From Komagataeibacter kakiaceti JCM 25156 (GTDB taxonomy: Bacteria; Pseudomonadota; Alphaproteobacteria; Acetobacterales; Acetobacteraceae): a stretch of 26,118 nt of DNA. How positions within the stretch are numbered: the first letter of the stretch is position 1; each line of letters starts with the position of its first letter. The notes below the pieces were generated by a model. The model did not search any database. It was not told the origin of the DNA and was given only the letters and a program-made list of their open reading frames with translations. The stretch is taken from assembly GCF_000613305.1 (NCBI RefSeq), contig NZ_BAIO01000010.1:1-26118 (forward strand), read 5' to 3'. Shown here piece after piece: positions 11,337 through 18,378 of the stretch. A program made the translations under genes and the position numbers.

Positions 11337-12043
11337 CGTGCACCCTCCTTGTCCATGGTCAGGGGTATGCTGATGGTGGCCCGCCGGTTCGACGGGGTCA
11401 GCCACAGTTCGATGTAGCGGATGATCCGCGCGCTGATAAAGCTCATCATGAAATAGATGATCGCCACCATGATGTACGTGTTCATGCTGTCAAACGTATC
11501 GGAGATGACAATCGTGGCATGACGGAGGAGTTCATTGACCGAAATGAACGAAACCAGCGAACAGTCCTTGAGCAGCGCGATGAAATAGCCCCCCAGCGTA
11601 GGCAGGGAAGCCAGCGCCGCCTGCGGAATGATGACCCGGCGGTAAACACCCACCGGCGACATGCCGAGCGAGATGGCGGCCTCGCGCTGGCCCCTGTCAA
11701 CCGCCACGATGGCCGCGCGGAACACCTCCGACAGATAAGCCGCGAGGTTGAGCGTCAGCCCCGCGATGCCCGCCCAGAACGCGCTCAGCACGATGCCGGC
11801 TTCGGGCAGGGAGAAATAGATCAGCAGCAGTTGCACGATCAGCGGCGTGTCACGCACGACCTCGACAAAGGCGTCCAGCGGCCAGCGCAGCGCGCGCCGG
11901 GCCGACAGGCGGCCAACGGCAAGGAAAAACCCCAGTACCGTACCCAGCAGCATCGAGATCAGCGACAGTTCGACCGTGACCAGCGCGCCCTGAAGCAGGA
12001 ATGGGAAATGTTCCGGGATCTCGTAAAAAAGGAAGTTGTGCAT
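11333..12043 (-). CDS. Polar amino-acid ABC importer, permease subunit (HisM/GlnP-like)
   Basis: Inner-membrane channel subunit of the same importer. 236 residues with about five hydrophobic helices (LLQGALVTVELSLISMLLGTVLGFFLAV; LIVQLLLIYFSL; IAGLTLNLAAYLSEVFRAAI). The coupling EAA-type loop is seen as GQREAAISLGMSPVGVYRRVIIPQA, followed by LPTLGGYFIALLKDCSLVSFISVNEL, the usual sequence of the HisM/GlnP family. Unbroken. Start ATG 12043 lies nine bases after the binding-protein stop; its stop overlaps the ATPase start by four bases. Only one permease gene is present, so the channel is likely a homodimer, unlike HisQM. Confidence 0.92.
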   Translation of the reverse strand: MHNFLFYEIPEHFPFLLQGALVTVELSLISMLLGTVLGFFLAVGRLSARRALRWPLDAFVEVVRDTPLIVQLLLIYFSLPEAGIVLSAFWAGIAGLTLNLAAYLSEVFRAAIVAVDRGQREAAISLGMSPVGVYRRVIIPQAALASLPTLGGYFIALLKDCSLVSFISVNELLRHATIVISDTFDSMNTYIMVAIIYFMMSFISARIIRYIELWLTPSNRRATISIPLTMDKEGAR

Positions 12044-12052
12044 GGATCCCGC

Positions 12053-12918
12053 TCAGTCCTGTCCAGGTGTTTTGACGAGATGGTCCTGCTGTGGCTCCCA
12101 CACCCCATACCGCTTCAGGATCGTACGGATCGTGCCATCCTCGTGCATGTCCTTCAGGGCGTGGTTGATGGCGGCCAGCAGATCAACGCAGGCGGGCCGC
12201 ACCACCACCCCCTCGCTGCCCAGCCTGTAGGGGGCGGCGGCCTGGGCGGCGGCCCATTCCGGCTTGGGCACATAGAAAACCGGCTCGCCCACCGTGCGCA
12301 GGCCGGCAAAATGCGCCTGCTGGGAATGCAGCGTGGCTGATCGACCACCACCGCGTCAATCTGCCTGTTGCGCAGGGCGAGGAAGGGATCCCCAAACGTG
12401 TCGTAATCCGCGACCGAAGCGCCGATCCCCCGCGCCACCAGCCGGTGGGCCGTGGCGGAATCGTTGGTGCCCAGCACGGAGCCGATCGTCCTGCCCTTCA
12501 GGTCGGCCAGCGAATGGATGGGGGAGTCATCCGGTACGATGACATAGTCATAGAGCATGAAATACGGCATGGAAAAGCGGACATGCCCCATCACCTCACG
12601 CTCCTGCGTGATGTTGACATCCGACAGCACGACATCCCATCGCCCCGCCTTGAGGCCGGGAATGATGGTTGACCATTCCGTAATGACGAACTCGGAACGT
12701 GGCAGCCCCATGCGCCGCGTCAGTTCGGACAGGAGATCGGCATCTATGCCGTGATAGGCCCCATCCCGATCCTGCCACAGGGAAGGATGCGCCCCCAGCA
12801 GCCCGTTCCCGACCCGCATGACCCCGGCGTGGCGGATGTCATCAAGGCATCCCGCATGGCCCACCGCTGGCGGACCCATTGCGAAAAGCCCCATTGCAAG
12901 CAGGAAGGCCGCCCTCAC
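12053..12918 (-). CDS. Polar amino-acid ABC importer, periplasmic binding protein (one frameshift)
   Basis: Family 3 solute-binding protein delivering an amino acid to the permease encoded just downstream. Seen: N-terminal hydrophobic signal (RAAFLLAMGLFAMGPPAVGHAG), then GVMRVGNGLLGAHPSLWQDRDGAYHGIDADLLSELTRRMG, WSTIIPGLKAGRWDVVLSDVNITQEREVMGHVRFSMPYF, LADLKGRTIGSVLGT, IDAVVVDQP, and a C-terminal KRYGVWEPQ. One missing base near 12334-12337: QPRCIPSRRIL should read QPTLHSQQAHFAGLRTVG. Corrected length about 288 residues. The start is GTG 12918, overlapping the stop of the PhyH-like gene (GTGA), which implies coupled translation. Ligand unknown; histidine or a hydroxylated or N-modified relative is suggested by context. 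Confidence 0.88.
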
Positions 12919-13727
12919 GTCGGTTCCGTGTAAAGAAGGGGAAAATCGGCGCCTGCCAGCGGATCGCCATCCTGAAGGGCGAGATGCGCGAAAGGCGGCG
13001 ATCCCTTCCCCCCGCGGGAGACGAAAACGGCGTCATCCCCCACCAGCGCGCGGAGAAGACGCGCCGCCGGTGGATCGCTTCCACCGTCGCCGCCGCGCCA
13101 TGGACGGTGCCGAAATCGAACGCCACGGCGTCCCCCGGTTCCATGTCCCAGCTCAGGATGGAGTATTCCTCCCGCGCGAATCGATATCGGGCATGGGCGG
13201 GCTGTCATCGACCGCATAGAGCGGCGTGCCATCAAAGCGCATGGGCCTGTGGTCACGCCCCCATTTATGGGAACCGGCCACGCATTCCAGCGCGTTCGCG
13301 GCGGGCACGGGGTCCAGCGGAATCCAGAAACTGACGGTCTGCGGGCCACGGGCGCAGTAATAGGGACCATCCTGATGCCAGGGGGTGACGAGCGAGGTGC
13401 CCGGTTCCTTGACCAGCACATGATCGTGAAAAAAACGCACCTCATGCGCGCCCAGCAGTTCACCCGCGATCCTGCCCAGGGGGGAGTTCTCGACAAAATC
13501 ACGGAATTCGGGAATCCGCCGCCAGTTGCACAGATCCTGAAAGAAAGGGGCTGATCCCACGGCTGGTAGGAGCGTTCCAGTGGGCTGGGATCCGCCATCA
13601 GGCGGTCGATGCCCGCGCGTAACGTCTCGACCCATGGGGCGAAGACGCCCCGCAACACGATCACGCCATCCCTGCGGAAGGCCGCCGCCTGTCCGGTCAG
13701 AGGAAGCATTGAGACCACCTGTTCCAT
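12915..13727 (-). CDS. PhyH-type Fe(II)/2-oxoglutarate dioxygenase (three frameshifts)
   Basis: Non-haem iron oxygenase of the phytanoyl-CoA dioxygenase family; members hydroxylate or demethylate many small molecules, so the name says nothing firm about substrate. Seen in pieced frames: FRRDGVIVLRGVF (N-terminus), ARGPQTVSFWIPLDPVPAANALECVAGSHKWG, iron ligands His118 and Asp120 (TPWHQDGPYYC) and His210 (FDFGTVHGAA), then a 2OG-binding Arg region (RRRVFSARWWGDD). Three single-base losses at C/G runs: 13547-13550, 13170-13173 and 13037-13041. Corrected length about 271 residues. Start ATG 13727, or ATG 13709, which has the better ribosome site (AGGTGG). It is the first gene of the ABC importer/NCS1 operon, coupled to the binding protein by a 4-base overlap, suggesting that it acts on what is imported. 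Confidence 0.83.
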   Translation of the reverse strand: MEQVVSMLPLTGQAAAFRRDGVIVLRGVFAPWVETLRAGIDRLMADPSPLERSYQPWDQPLSFRICATGGGFPNSVILSRTPPWAGSRVNCWARMRCVFFTIMCWSRNRAPRSSPPGIRMVPITAPVARRPSVSGFRWTPCPPRTRWNAWPVPINGGVTTGPCALMARRSMRSMTARPCPISIRAGGILHPELGHGTGGRRGVRFRHRPWRGGDGGSDPPAARLLRALVGDDAVFVSRGGKGSPPFAHLALQDGDPLAGADFPLLYTEPT

Positions 13728-13773
13728 TTTCCGGCTGTCCTGTATTGAGACAAGAATGAAACGACCTTATGTT

Positions 13774-13781
13774 GTCTGTAC
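13774..13781. promoter_or_regulatory. Candidate HutC/GntR operator before the PhyH-ABC-NCS1 operon
   Basis: GTCTGTAC inside TTGTCTGTACAAG (13772-13784), an imperfect palindrome with TTGT/ACAA ends close to the CTTGTATGTACAAG-like sites known for pseudomonad HutC. It lies 47 bases upstream of the PhyH gene on the minus strand. One core position departs from GTNTANAC. Confidence 0.45.
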
Positions 13782-13885
13782 AAGATGCGTCAACACCAAT
13801 ACGAAACAAAAAAGAATCTCAACAACAAAAAATTAAGCAAAATAAGGGAGATAGGCGGCAAACCCGCCCAAGGCGCCCGCAAAAT

Positions 13886-13910
13886 AAATTTCGCTCGACC
13901 AACGAAATTT
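13886..13910. repeat. Perfect inverted repeat upstream of the aminotransferase operon
   Basis: Arms AAATTTCG (13886-13893) and CGAAATTT (13903-13910) separated by nine bases, in an AT-rich stretch ten bases before the TGTATATACA site. It could be a second operator or an mRNA leader hairpin; no U-run follows directly, so it is not a clear terminator. Confidence 0.55.
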
Positions 13911-13918
13911 TATATGGT

Positions 13919-13928
13919 TGTATATACA
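13919..13928. promoter_or_regulatory. Candidate HutC operator before the aminotransferase-hutD operon
   Basis: Perfect palindrome TGTATATACA, 22 bases upstream of the aminotransferase start and identical to the palindrome upstream of hutU (22776-22785). Fits the GntR/HutC GTNTANAC consensus. The shared site argues that this operon is switched with the classical hut genes. Confidence 0.65.
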
Positions 13929-13950
13929 TGAACGAACAGGAGAACCGGTC

Positions 13951-15120
13951 ATGTCCGCCAAGCCCGCTTCCATAACAAAGGTCAATGCCCCCGCATGCCG
14001 ACCGGAAGTCGCGCAGCTTGCACCGTATAATGCGGGCCTGAGCACTGAAGCCGTCAAGAACTCTTATGGCGCCACCACCGTCACCAAGCTGGGCAGCAAC
14101 GAAAACCCTTACGGTCCGCCCCCCACCGTGGCCGCCGCGCTACAGGGGCTGGCGGCACAGGTGGCGCTGTACCCCGAAGCCGACCAGAAGCTGAAGGCGG
14201 CGCTGGCGGCAAGGCTGGGGGAGCCCGCGTCGTGCCTCCTGCTGGGCAACGGGTCCGAGCAGATCATCCGCATGATCGCGCAGGCCTATATCCGCCCCGG
14301 GGATCGTGTCGTGACCGTCGTGCCGTCCTTCGGGCTGCATATCCTCACGGTCGAGGCCATGGGCGGGCAGGTCGAGACGGTGCCCGTGACGCCCGCGTGT
14401 GAATTCGACCTCCCCGCGCTGATCCGGGCGGTCTCCACCCCGCTCAGGATGCTGATCTTCGCCAATCCGTCCAACCCCGTGGGGTGCATGATGAAGGCGG
14501 ATGACCTGCGCGCGCTCCTGGTCGCCTGCCCGCCTGACTGCCTGATCGTGGTGGATGAAGCCTATTACGAATATGCCCGCTTCGACCCCACCTACCCCGA
14601 CGCCCGGACCATCCTGCGCGAACAGTCACGGCCCTGGCTGGTGCTGCGCACCTTCTCCAAGGCATACGGGCTTGCGGGTCTGCGCATTGGCTACGCCATC
14701 GCCTCGAGTCCCGAAATCATCGATGCGCTCGGGCGCATACGTGATCCGTTCAACACCAACATCGCGGCGCAACTGGCGGCCCTCGCGGCACTGGAGGGCA
14801 CGGACCACATGGACCACGGCACGGGCCGGACGGTTGAAGCGCGCGAGAAACTCAGGACGGAACTTGAGGAAATGGGGCTGCAGGTCGCGCCCTCGCTCGG
14901 GAATTTCCTGTTCTTCCATACCACCCGGCCATCGGGGGACGTGGCCGAGGCCCTGCTGCACCATGGCGTGATCGTCAAGCCATGGAAGGAAGCGGGCTAC
15001 ACGCACTGGTTGCGTGTCAGCATCGGCCTGCCGGAAGAAAACGCCCGCTTCCTTGCAGCCCTGCGGACAGTCCTGCACCCTGCCCCCACATGTAAAACCG
15101 CAGGGGAATGCGTGAAATGA
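13951..15120 (+). CDS. hisC: HisC-type PLP aminotransferase in the hut region
   Basis: Class I/II aminotransferase of the histidinol-phosphate aminotransferase family. Seen: KLGSNENPYGPPPTV (about 46-60), LYPEADQKLKAALAARLG, LGNGSEQIIRMI, IFANPSNPVGCM (about 169-180), VDEAYYEYA (from 201), PLP lysine Lys237 in RTFSKAYGLAGLRIGYA, and VKPWKEAGYTHWLRVSIG. 389 residues, unbroken. ATG 13951 follows AGGAGA by seven bases; a TTG/ATG-like start further upstream would cover the operator. It heads a four-gene operon with a hydroxyacid dehydrogenase, hutD and a 2OG oxygenase. The family normally makes histidinol phosphate; here I infer histidine/imidazolepyruvate (or aromatic 2-oxoacid) transamination in catabolism. 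A biosynthetic role cannot be excluded. Confidence 0.9.
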   Translation: MSAKPASITKVNAPACRPEVAQLAPYNAGLSTEAVKNSYGATTVTKLGSNENPYGPPPTVAAALQGLAAQVALYPEADQKLKAALAARLGEPASCLLLGNGSEQIIRMIAQAYIRPGDRVVTVVPSFGLHILTVEAMGGQVETVPVTPACEFDLPALIRAVSTPLRMLIFANPSNPVGCMMKADDLRALLVACPPDCLIVVDEAYYEYARFDPTYPDARTILREQSRPWLVLRTFSKAYGLAGLRIGYAIASSPEIIDALGRIRDPFNTNIAAQLAALAALEGTDHMDHGTGRTVEAREKLRTELEEMGLQVAPSLGNFLFFHTTRPSGDVAEALLHHGVIVKPWKEAGYTHWLRVSIGLPEENARFLAALRTVLHPAPTCKTAGECVK

Positions 15121-16514
15121 CGACGGACAGGATTGAGCAGGCGATTGCCGAACTGGCGCCCTATTTTGGCGAACGCCTGTCGCGCAACCAGTCGGTGCGC
15201 GAACACCACGCCCATGGCGAGGGCTATCACGCCCAGCACCCGCCGCAGGCGGTCGTCTTCGCCGAGACCACGGAAGATGTCGCCCATGCCCTGCGCGTGT
15301 GCAACGCCCACCGCGCGCCGGTCATTCCGTTTGGGGCGGGCACCTCGCTGGAGGGGCAGGTCAACGCCATCGAGGGCGGCATATCCATAGATCTGTCACG
15401 CATGACCAGCCTGCTGGAACTCAATTCCGGGGATATGGACTGCCGCGTGCAGGCCGGCATCACCCGGCAGGAACTGAACCTGCTGCTGCGTGACGAGGGG
15501 CTGTTCTTCCCCGTTGATCCGGGTGGGGAGGCCACCATTGGCGGCATGTGCGCCACGCGCGCCTCCGGCACCGGGGCCGTACGGTACGGCACGATTCGTG
15601 AAAACGTACTGGGCCTGACCGTGGTCCTGGCGGATGGACGCATCATGCGCGTAGGCCGGCGGGTGCGCAAATCCGCCATGGGGTACGACCTGACGCACCT
15701 GCTGATCGGTTCGGAAGGAACGCTGGGCGTGATTACCGAAGTGCAGTTGCGCCTGCATGGCATACCCGAGACCATGGCCGCCGCCGTCTGCCAGTTCGAG
15801 ACACTGGCGGACTGCGTGCAGACCGCCGTGCAGGTCATGCAGATGAGCGTGCCGATCGGGCGGATGGAACTGCTGGACGATGTGCAGATGGATGCCTGCA
15901 TCCGTTACGCCAGGCTGGAAGGCTACCGCCCCATCCCCACCATGTTCTTCGAATTCGAGGGCGGCCCGGAATCCGTGCGCGAGCAGATCGAAACGGTCGA
16001 GGCGATCGCGGCCGACAATAACGGCTCCGCCTTTACATGGAGCACGCAGGCGCAGGAACGCGCGGCGCTGTGGAAGACGCGCCATGCCGTATTCTGGGCC
16101 TGCCTTGCCTACCGGCCCGGATATACCGGCATCTCGACCGACGCGATCGTGCCGATTTCCGCCCTGACCGACATGATCCTTGGCGCGAAACGCGATATTG
16201 AGGAATCCGGCATCACCGCCCCGATCGTGGGCCATATCGGTGATGGCAATTTCCATACCGTCATGCTGGTGCCCCCGGGGGAGGAGGAACTGGAAAAGGT
16301 CCGCGCGCTTGACCACAAGATCATCGCGCGTGCGCTGTCGCTGGGCGGGTCGGCCAGTGGCGAGCATGGCGTGGGCCTCGCGAAGATGGAGTTCATGCCC
16401 GCCGAGCATGATGCGGTGGCGCTCGATGTCATGCGTACGATCAAGCATGCCCTCGATCCGAACAATATCCTCAACCCCGGCAAGCTGCTGCCTCCCCCCA
16501 CGCCGCCATGCTGA
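15117..16514 (+). CDS. FAD-linked D-2-hydroxyacid dehydrogenase (D-lactate/glycolate oxidase GlcD family)
   Basis: Flavoprotein of the VAO/FAD-binding-4 family oxidising a D-2-hydroxyacid to a 2-oxoacid, passing electrons probably to a cytochrome or quinone. Seen: PP-loop PFGAGTSLEGQVNAIEGGISIDLSRM (from residue 71), VDPGGEATIGGMCATRASGTGAVRYGTIRENVLGLTVVLADG, GSEGTLGVITE, C-terminal domain GHIGDGNFHTVM (about 378-389) and GEHGVGLAKMEFM...LDPNNILNPGK. 465 residues, unbroken. ATG 15117 chosen: it overlaps the aminotransferase stop (ATGA) and AGGGGA lies nine bases upstream; ATG 15108 is too close to that site. Given its partners, D-imidazolelactate to imidazolepyruvate is a plausible reaction, but D-lactate is the family default. 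Confidence 0.9.
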   Translation: MTTDRIEQAIAELAPYFGERLSRNQSVREHHAHGEGYHAQHPPQAVVFAETTEDVAHALRVCNAHRAPVIPFGAGTSLEGQVNAIEGGISIDLSRMTSLLELNSGDMDCRVQAGITRQELNLLLRDEGLFFPVDPGGEATIGGMCATRASGTGAVRYGTIRENVLGLTVVLADGRIMRVGRRVRKSAMGYDLTHLLIGSEGTLGVITEVQLRLHGIPETMAAAVCQFETLADCVQTAVQVMQMSVPIGRMELLDDVQMDACIRYARLEGYRPIPTMFFEFEGGPESVREQIETVEAIAADNNGSAFTWSTQAQERAALWKTRHAVFWACLAYRPGYTGISTDAIVPISALTDMILGAKRDIEESGITAPIVGHIGDGNFHTVMLVPPGEEELEKVRALDHKIIARALSLGGSASGEHGVGLAKMEFMPAEHDAVALDVMRTIKHALDPNNILNPGKLLPPPTPPC

Positions 16515-17098
16515 CCCTCGCCACGCCGGATACCTTCACGCCACGGCCATGGCGCAACGGGCGTGGCGCCACGCGTGAAATCATGGTCCATGACGCCGGT
16601 GCGCCCCTTTCCCCCCGTTTCTGGCGCGTGAGTCTGGCCTGTATCGAGGGTGACGGGCCTTTTTCACTGTTTCCCGGCCTTGTCCGCCAGCTTGCGCTCG
16701 CCTCCCCCGGCAGGCTCACGCTTGAGGGGATCGGGACGGACGGCGTGACGCTGGACCATCCGGGCGAGATCATCCGTTTCGATGGCGCGCTTGCGGTCAG
16801 CGCATCGTGCCATGGGCGGTCCGTGCTGGCCTTCAATCTCATGGCCGCCCCCGGCGTGCCCGCGCGACTGGAGCGGCACCGGACAGCGTTCCGCCTGGAG
16901 CACACCCATACAATCGCGCTCTTTTCCCTTCAGGGTGAATGGCGGATTGAAAACTGCGACCGCCCCCTGCCGACGGGCATGATCGCATGCGGCCCCACCA
17001 GCGGCGCGATGACTGTCGAACCCGTTGACCCCCGCATGCCCGCCTGCCTGATCGCCGCAATCATCTCCACATCCCAAACTGAGAAAGTCATGTCATGA
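16508..17098 (+). CDS. hutD: HutD family protein
   Basis: Small cupin-like hut protein thought, from pseudomonad work, to moderate hut activity; biochemical role unclear. Seen: TPRPWRNGRGATREI near the N-terminus (the HutD hallmark W+NG.G.TREI), FWRVSLACIEGDGPFSLFPGLVRQLALASPGRLTL, and LDHPGEIIRFDG (pattern P.....F.G). 196 residues, unbroken. The start overlaps the end of the hydroxyacid dehydrogenase by seven bases, and its stop overlaps the next start by four. In many bacteria hutD sits beside hutC or hutU; here it lies between a hydroxyacid dehydrogenase and an oxygenase, which is a strong sign that this whole operon belongs to histidine metabolism. Confidence 0.92.
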   Translation: MLTLATPDTFTPRPWRNGRGATREIMVHDAGAPLSPRFWRVSLACIEGDGPFSLFPGLVRQLALASPGRLTLEGIGTDGVTLDHPGEIIRFDGALAVSASCHGRSVLAFNLMAAPGVPARLERHRTAFRLEHTHTIALFSLQGEWRIENCDRPLPTGMIACGPTSGAMTVEPVDPRMPACLIAAIISTSQTEKVMS

Positions 17099-18051
17099 GT
17101 GAGCCTGCTGGTCTTCCTATCATTGATCTCGGTCCCGCGCGGCAGGGTGATTATGCAACCACCGGCGCCCTGATCGGCCAAGCCTTTACGACCTCCGGGT
17201 TCTGCTACATCCGCAATCACGGCATTCCCGATGCGGTCATCGACCGCCTGCGCGCCGAGGCGCTGGATTTCTTTCATGCCCCCATGGAGGAAAAACTGGC
17301 CTGCAAGCCCAAGGAAGCGGTGCGCGGGTTCAACGCACTGAACCGGACCATCATGTACGGCGCGGAACAGCCTGATTATAAGGAATTTTTCCAGATCGGC
17401 CTGGAACTTCCCGCCGATGATCCGGCCGTGCTGGCCGGCCAGCCCCTGCGCGGCCCCAACCAGTGGCCCGCCTCCCGACCGGCCTTCCGCGAGGCCATGA
17501 TGGACTATTTCAACGCCGTCGGCGCCTGTGGCCAGGTGCTACTGCGCGCCGTTGCCCATTCACTGGGGATCGCGCCCGATTTCTTTGTGGCCAAATACGA
17601 CCGCCCGCTACAGCGCACGCAGGCCATCTGGTATCCGCCCCATCCGGTGGAGCGGGAAAAGGACCAGTTCGGCGTAGCCCCCCATACCGATTATGGCTGC
17701 ATAACCCTGCTGTGGCAGGACGAGACCGGGGGGCTGGATGTCATGGGCCGGGATGGAAAGTGGATCCCGGCCCCGCCCATTCCCGGCACGCTGGTCATCA
17801 ATATCGGGGATCTGCTGTGCCGCTGGTCCAACCAGCGCTACAATTCCAACCTGCACCGGGTCACGAACCGATCGAAGAAGGAGCGCCTGTCAATCGCGAC
17901 CTTCTACGATCCCGATTACGACGCCATCGTCGACCCGCGCGACCTGAACCTGCCGCCGGGCACCAAGCCGCTTTTCGAACCGGTTTCCGCCGGGGATTAC
18001 ATCATGGGGCGCATCCGCGAATCCCAGAAGCCCCACCCCGTTGAGTCCTGA
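17095..18051 (+). CDS. Isopenicillin-N-synthase-like Fe(II)/2-oxoglutarate oxygenase
   Basis: Non-haem iron oxygenase of the IPNS/2OG-FeII superfamily. Seen: N-terminal DIOX_N-type region LPIIDLGPARQGDYATTGALIGQAFTTSGFCYIRNHGIP, then VRGFNALNRTIMYGAEQPDYKEFFQIG; iron ligands His197 and Asp199 (APHTDYGCITLLWQD) and His254 (SNLHRVTN), and Arg264 with RLSIATF for the 2-oxoglutarate. 318 residues, unbroken, with all catalytic residues kept. Start ATG overlaps the hutD stop by four bases; last gene of the operon. Members hydroxylate, demethylate or desaturate amino acids and small acids; the substrate here is unknown, perhaps a histidine derivative. Confidence 0.92.
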   Translation: MSEPAGLPIIDLGPARQGDYATTGALIGQAFTTSGFCYIRNHGIPDAVIDRLRAEALDFFHAPMEEKLACKPKEAVRGFNALNRTIMYGAEQPDYKEFFQIGLELPADDPAVLAGQPLRGPNQWPASRPAFREAMMDYFNAVGACGQVLLRAVAHSLGIAPDFFVAKYDRPLQRTQAIWYPPHPVEREKDQFGVAPHTDYGCITLLWQDETGGLDVMGRDGKWIPAPPIPGTLVINIGDLLCRWSNQRYNSNLHRVTNRSKKERLSIATFYDPDYDAIVDPRDLNLPPGTKPLFEPVSAGDYIMGRIRESQKPHPVES

Positions 18052-18068
18052 CGGCCCGTTATGAAAAC

Positions 18069-18092
18069 AGCCCCGCCGATACAGGCGGGGCT
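18069..18092 (+). terminator. GC-rich hairpin after the aminotransferase-hutD operon
   Basis: Perfect nine-pair stem, AGCCCCGCC (18069-18077) and GGCGGGGCT (18084-18092), loop GATACA, 17 bases after the oxygenase stop. No strong T-run follows immediately, but an AT-rich second palindrome does, so the pair probably ends transcription. Confidence 0.75.
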
Positions 18093-18095
18093 GGC

Positions 18096-18140
18096 ATTTC
18101 TGAAGCTTTTTGAAAAAAGCTTCACCAAACACTTCTTTAT
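18096..18140. repeat. Intergenic palindromic repeat, copy 3 (inverted)
   Basis: Palindrome 18102-18123 with arms GAAGCTTTTT and AAAAAAGCTTC, followed by ACCAAACACTTCTTTAT, the same flank as copy 2 (ACCAAGAACTTCTTTAT at 3884-3900). Lies between the convergent oxygenase and LldD-like genes. Confidence 0.7.
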
Positions 18141-18378
18141 AATTTACGGATGGAATCCGGCCGTTGTGGCATTGTCGGGGTCTGGTCCGGATATGTGTGC
18201 CTTGATACCGCCTTGCCCGTCAGATGGATGAAAATATCCAGGCGGCCACCTGCGAATACAGGTTGCAAAATATCCTGCAAGCATAAGAAAGTTTTTGGCG
18301 AATTTTTCAAGAATATTCAGGAACACTACCTTACAAAAAAGGTGGCTCCCATAAACTTTTATTATTTATTTCAGACCT
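18141..18378. other. Intergenic stretch with a degenerate repeat copy 4
   Basis: Non-coding space between convergent operons. Bases 18285-18367 resemble copy 1: AAGTTTTTGGCGAATTTTTC at the left, ACAAAAAAGGTGGCTCCC then ATAAACTTTTATTATTT at the right, with a less perfect centre. Bases 18141-18284 carry no convincing gene, RNA or further repeat. Confidence 0.6.

Noticed and set aside
13951..15120. Plain histidine-biosynthesis hisC
   Set aside because: Not excluded by sequence, but no other his genes are near and its partners and operator are catabolic, so a Hut-linked role is preferred.
15396..16448. 350-codon minus-strand open frame within the FAD dehydrogenase gene
   Set aside because: Antisense shadow of a motif-rich gene, without ribosome site or recognisable domain.
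17095..18051. Ethylene-forming enzyme
   Set aside because: Same broad oxygenase superfamily, but the sequence follows the general IPNS-like pattern (APHTDYGCITLLWQD) and does not show the ethylene-forming enzyme's own N-terminal and middle blocks as I recall them.
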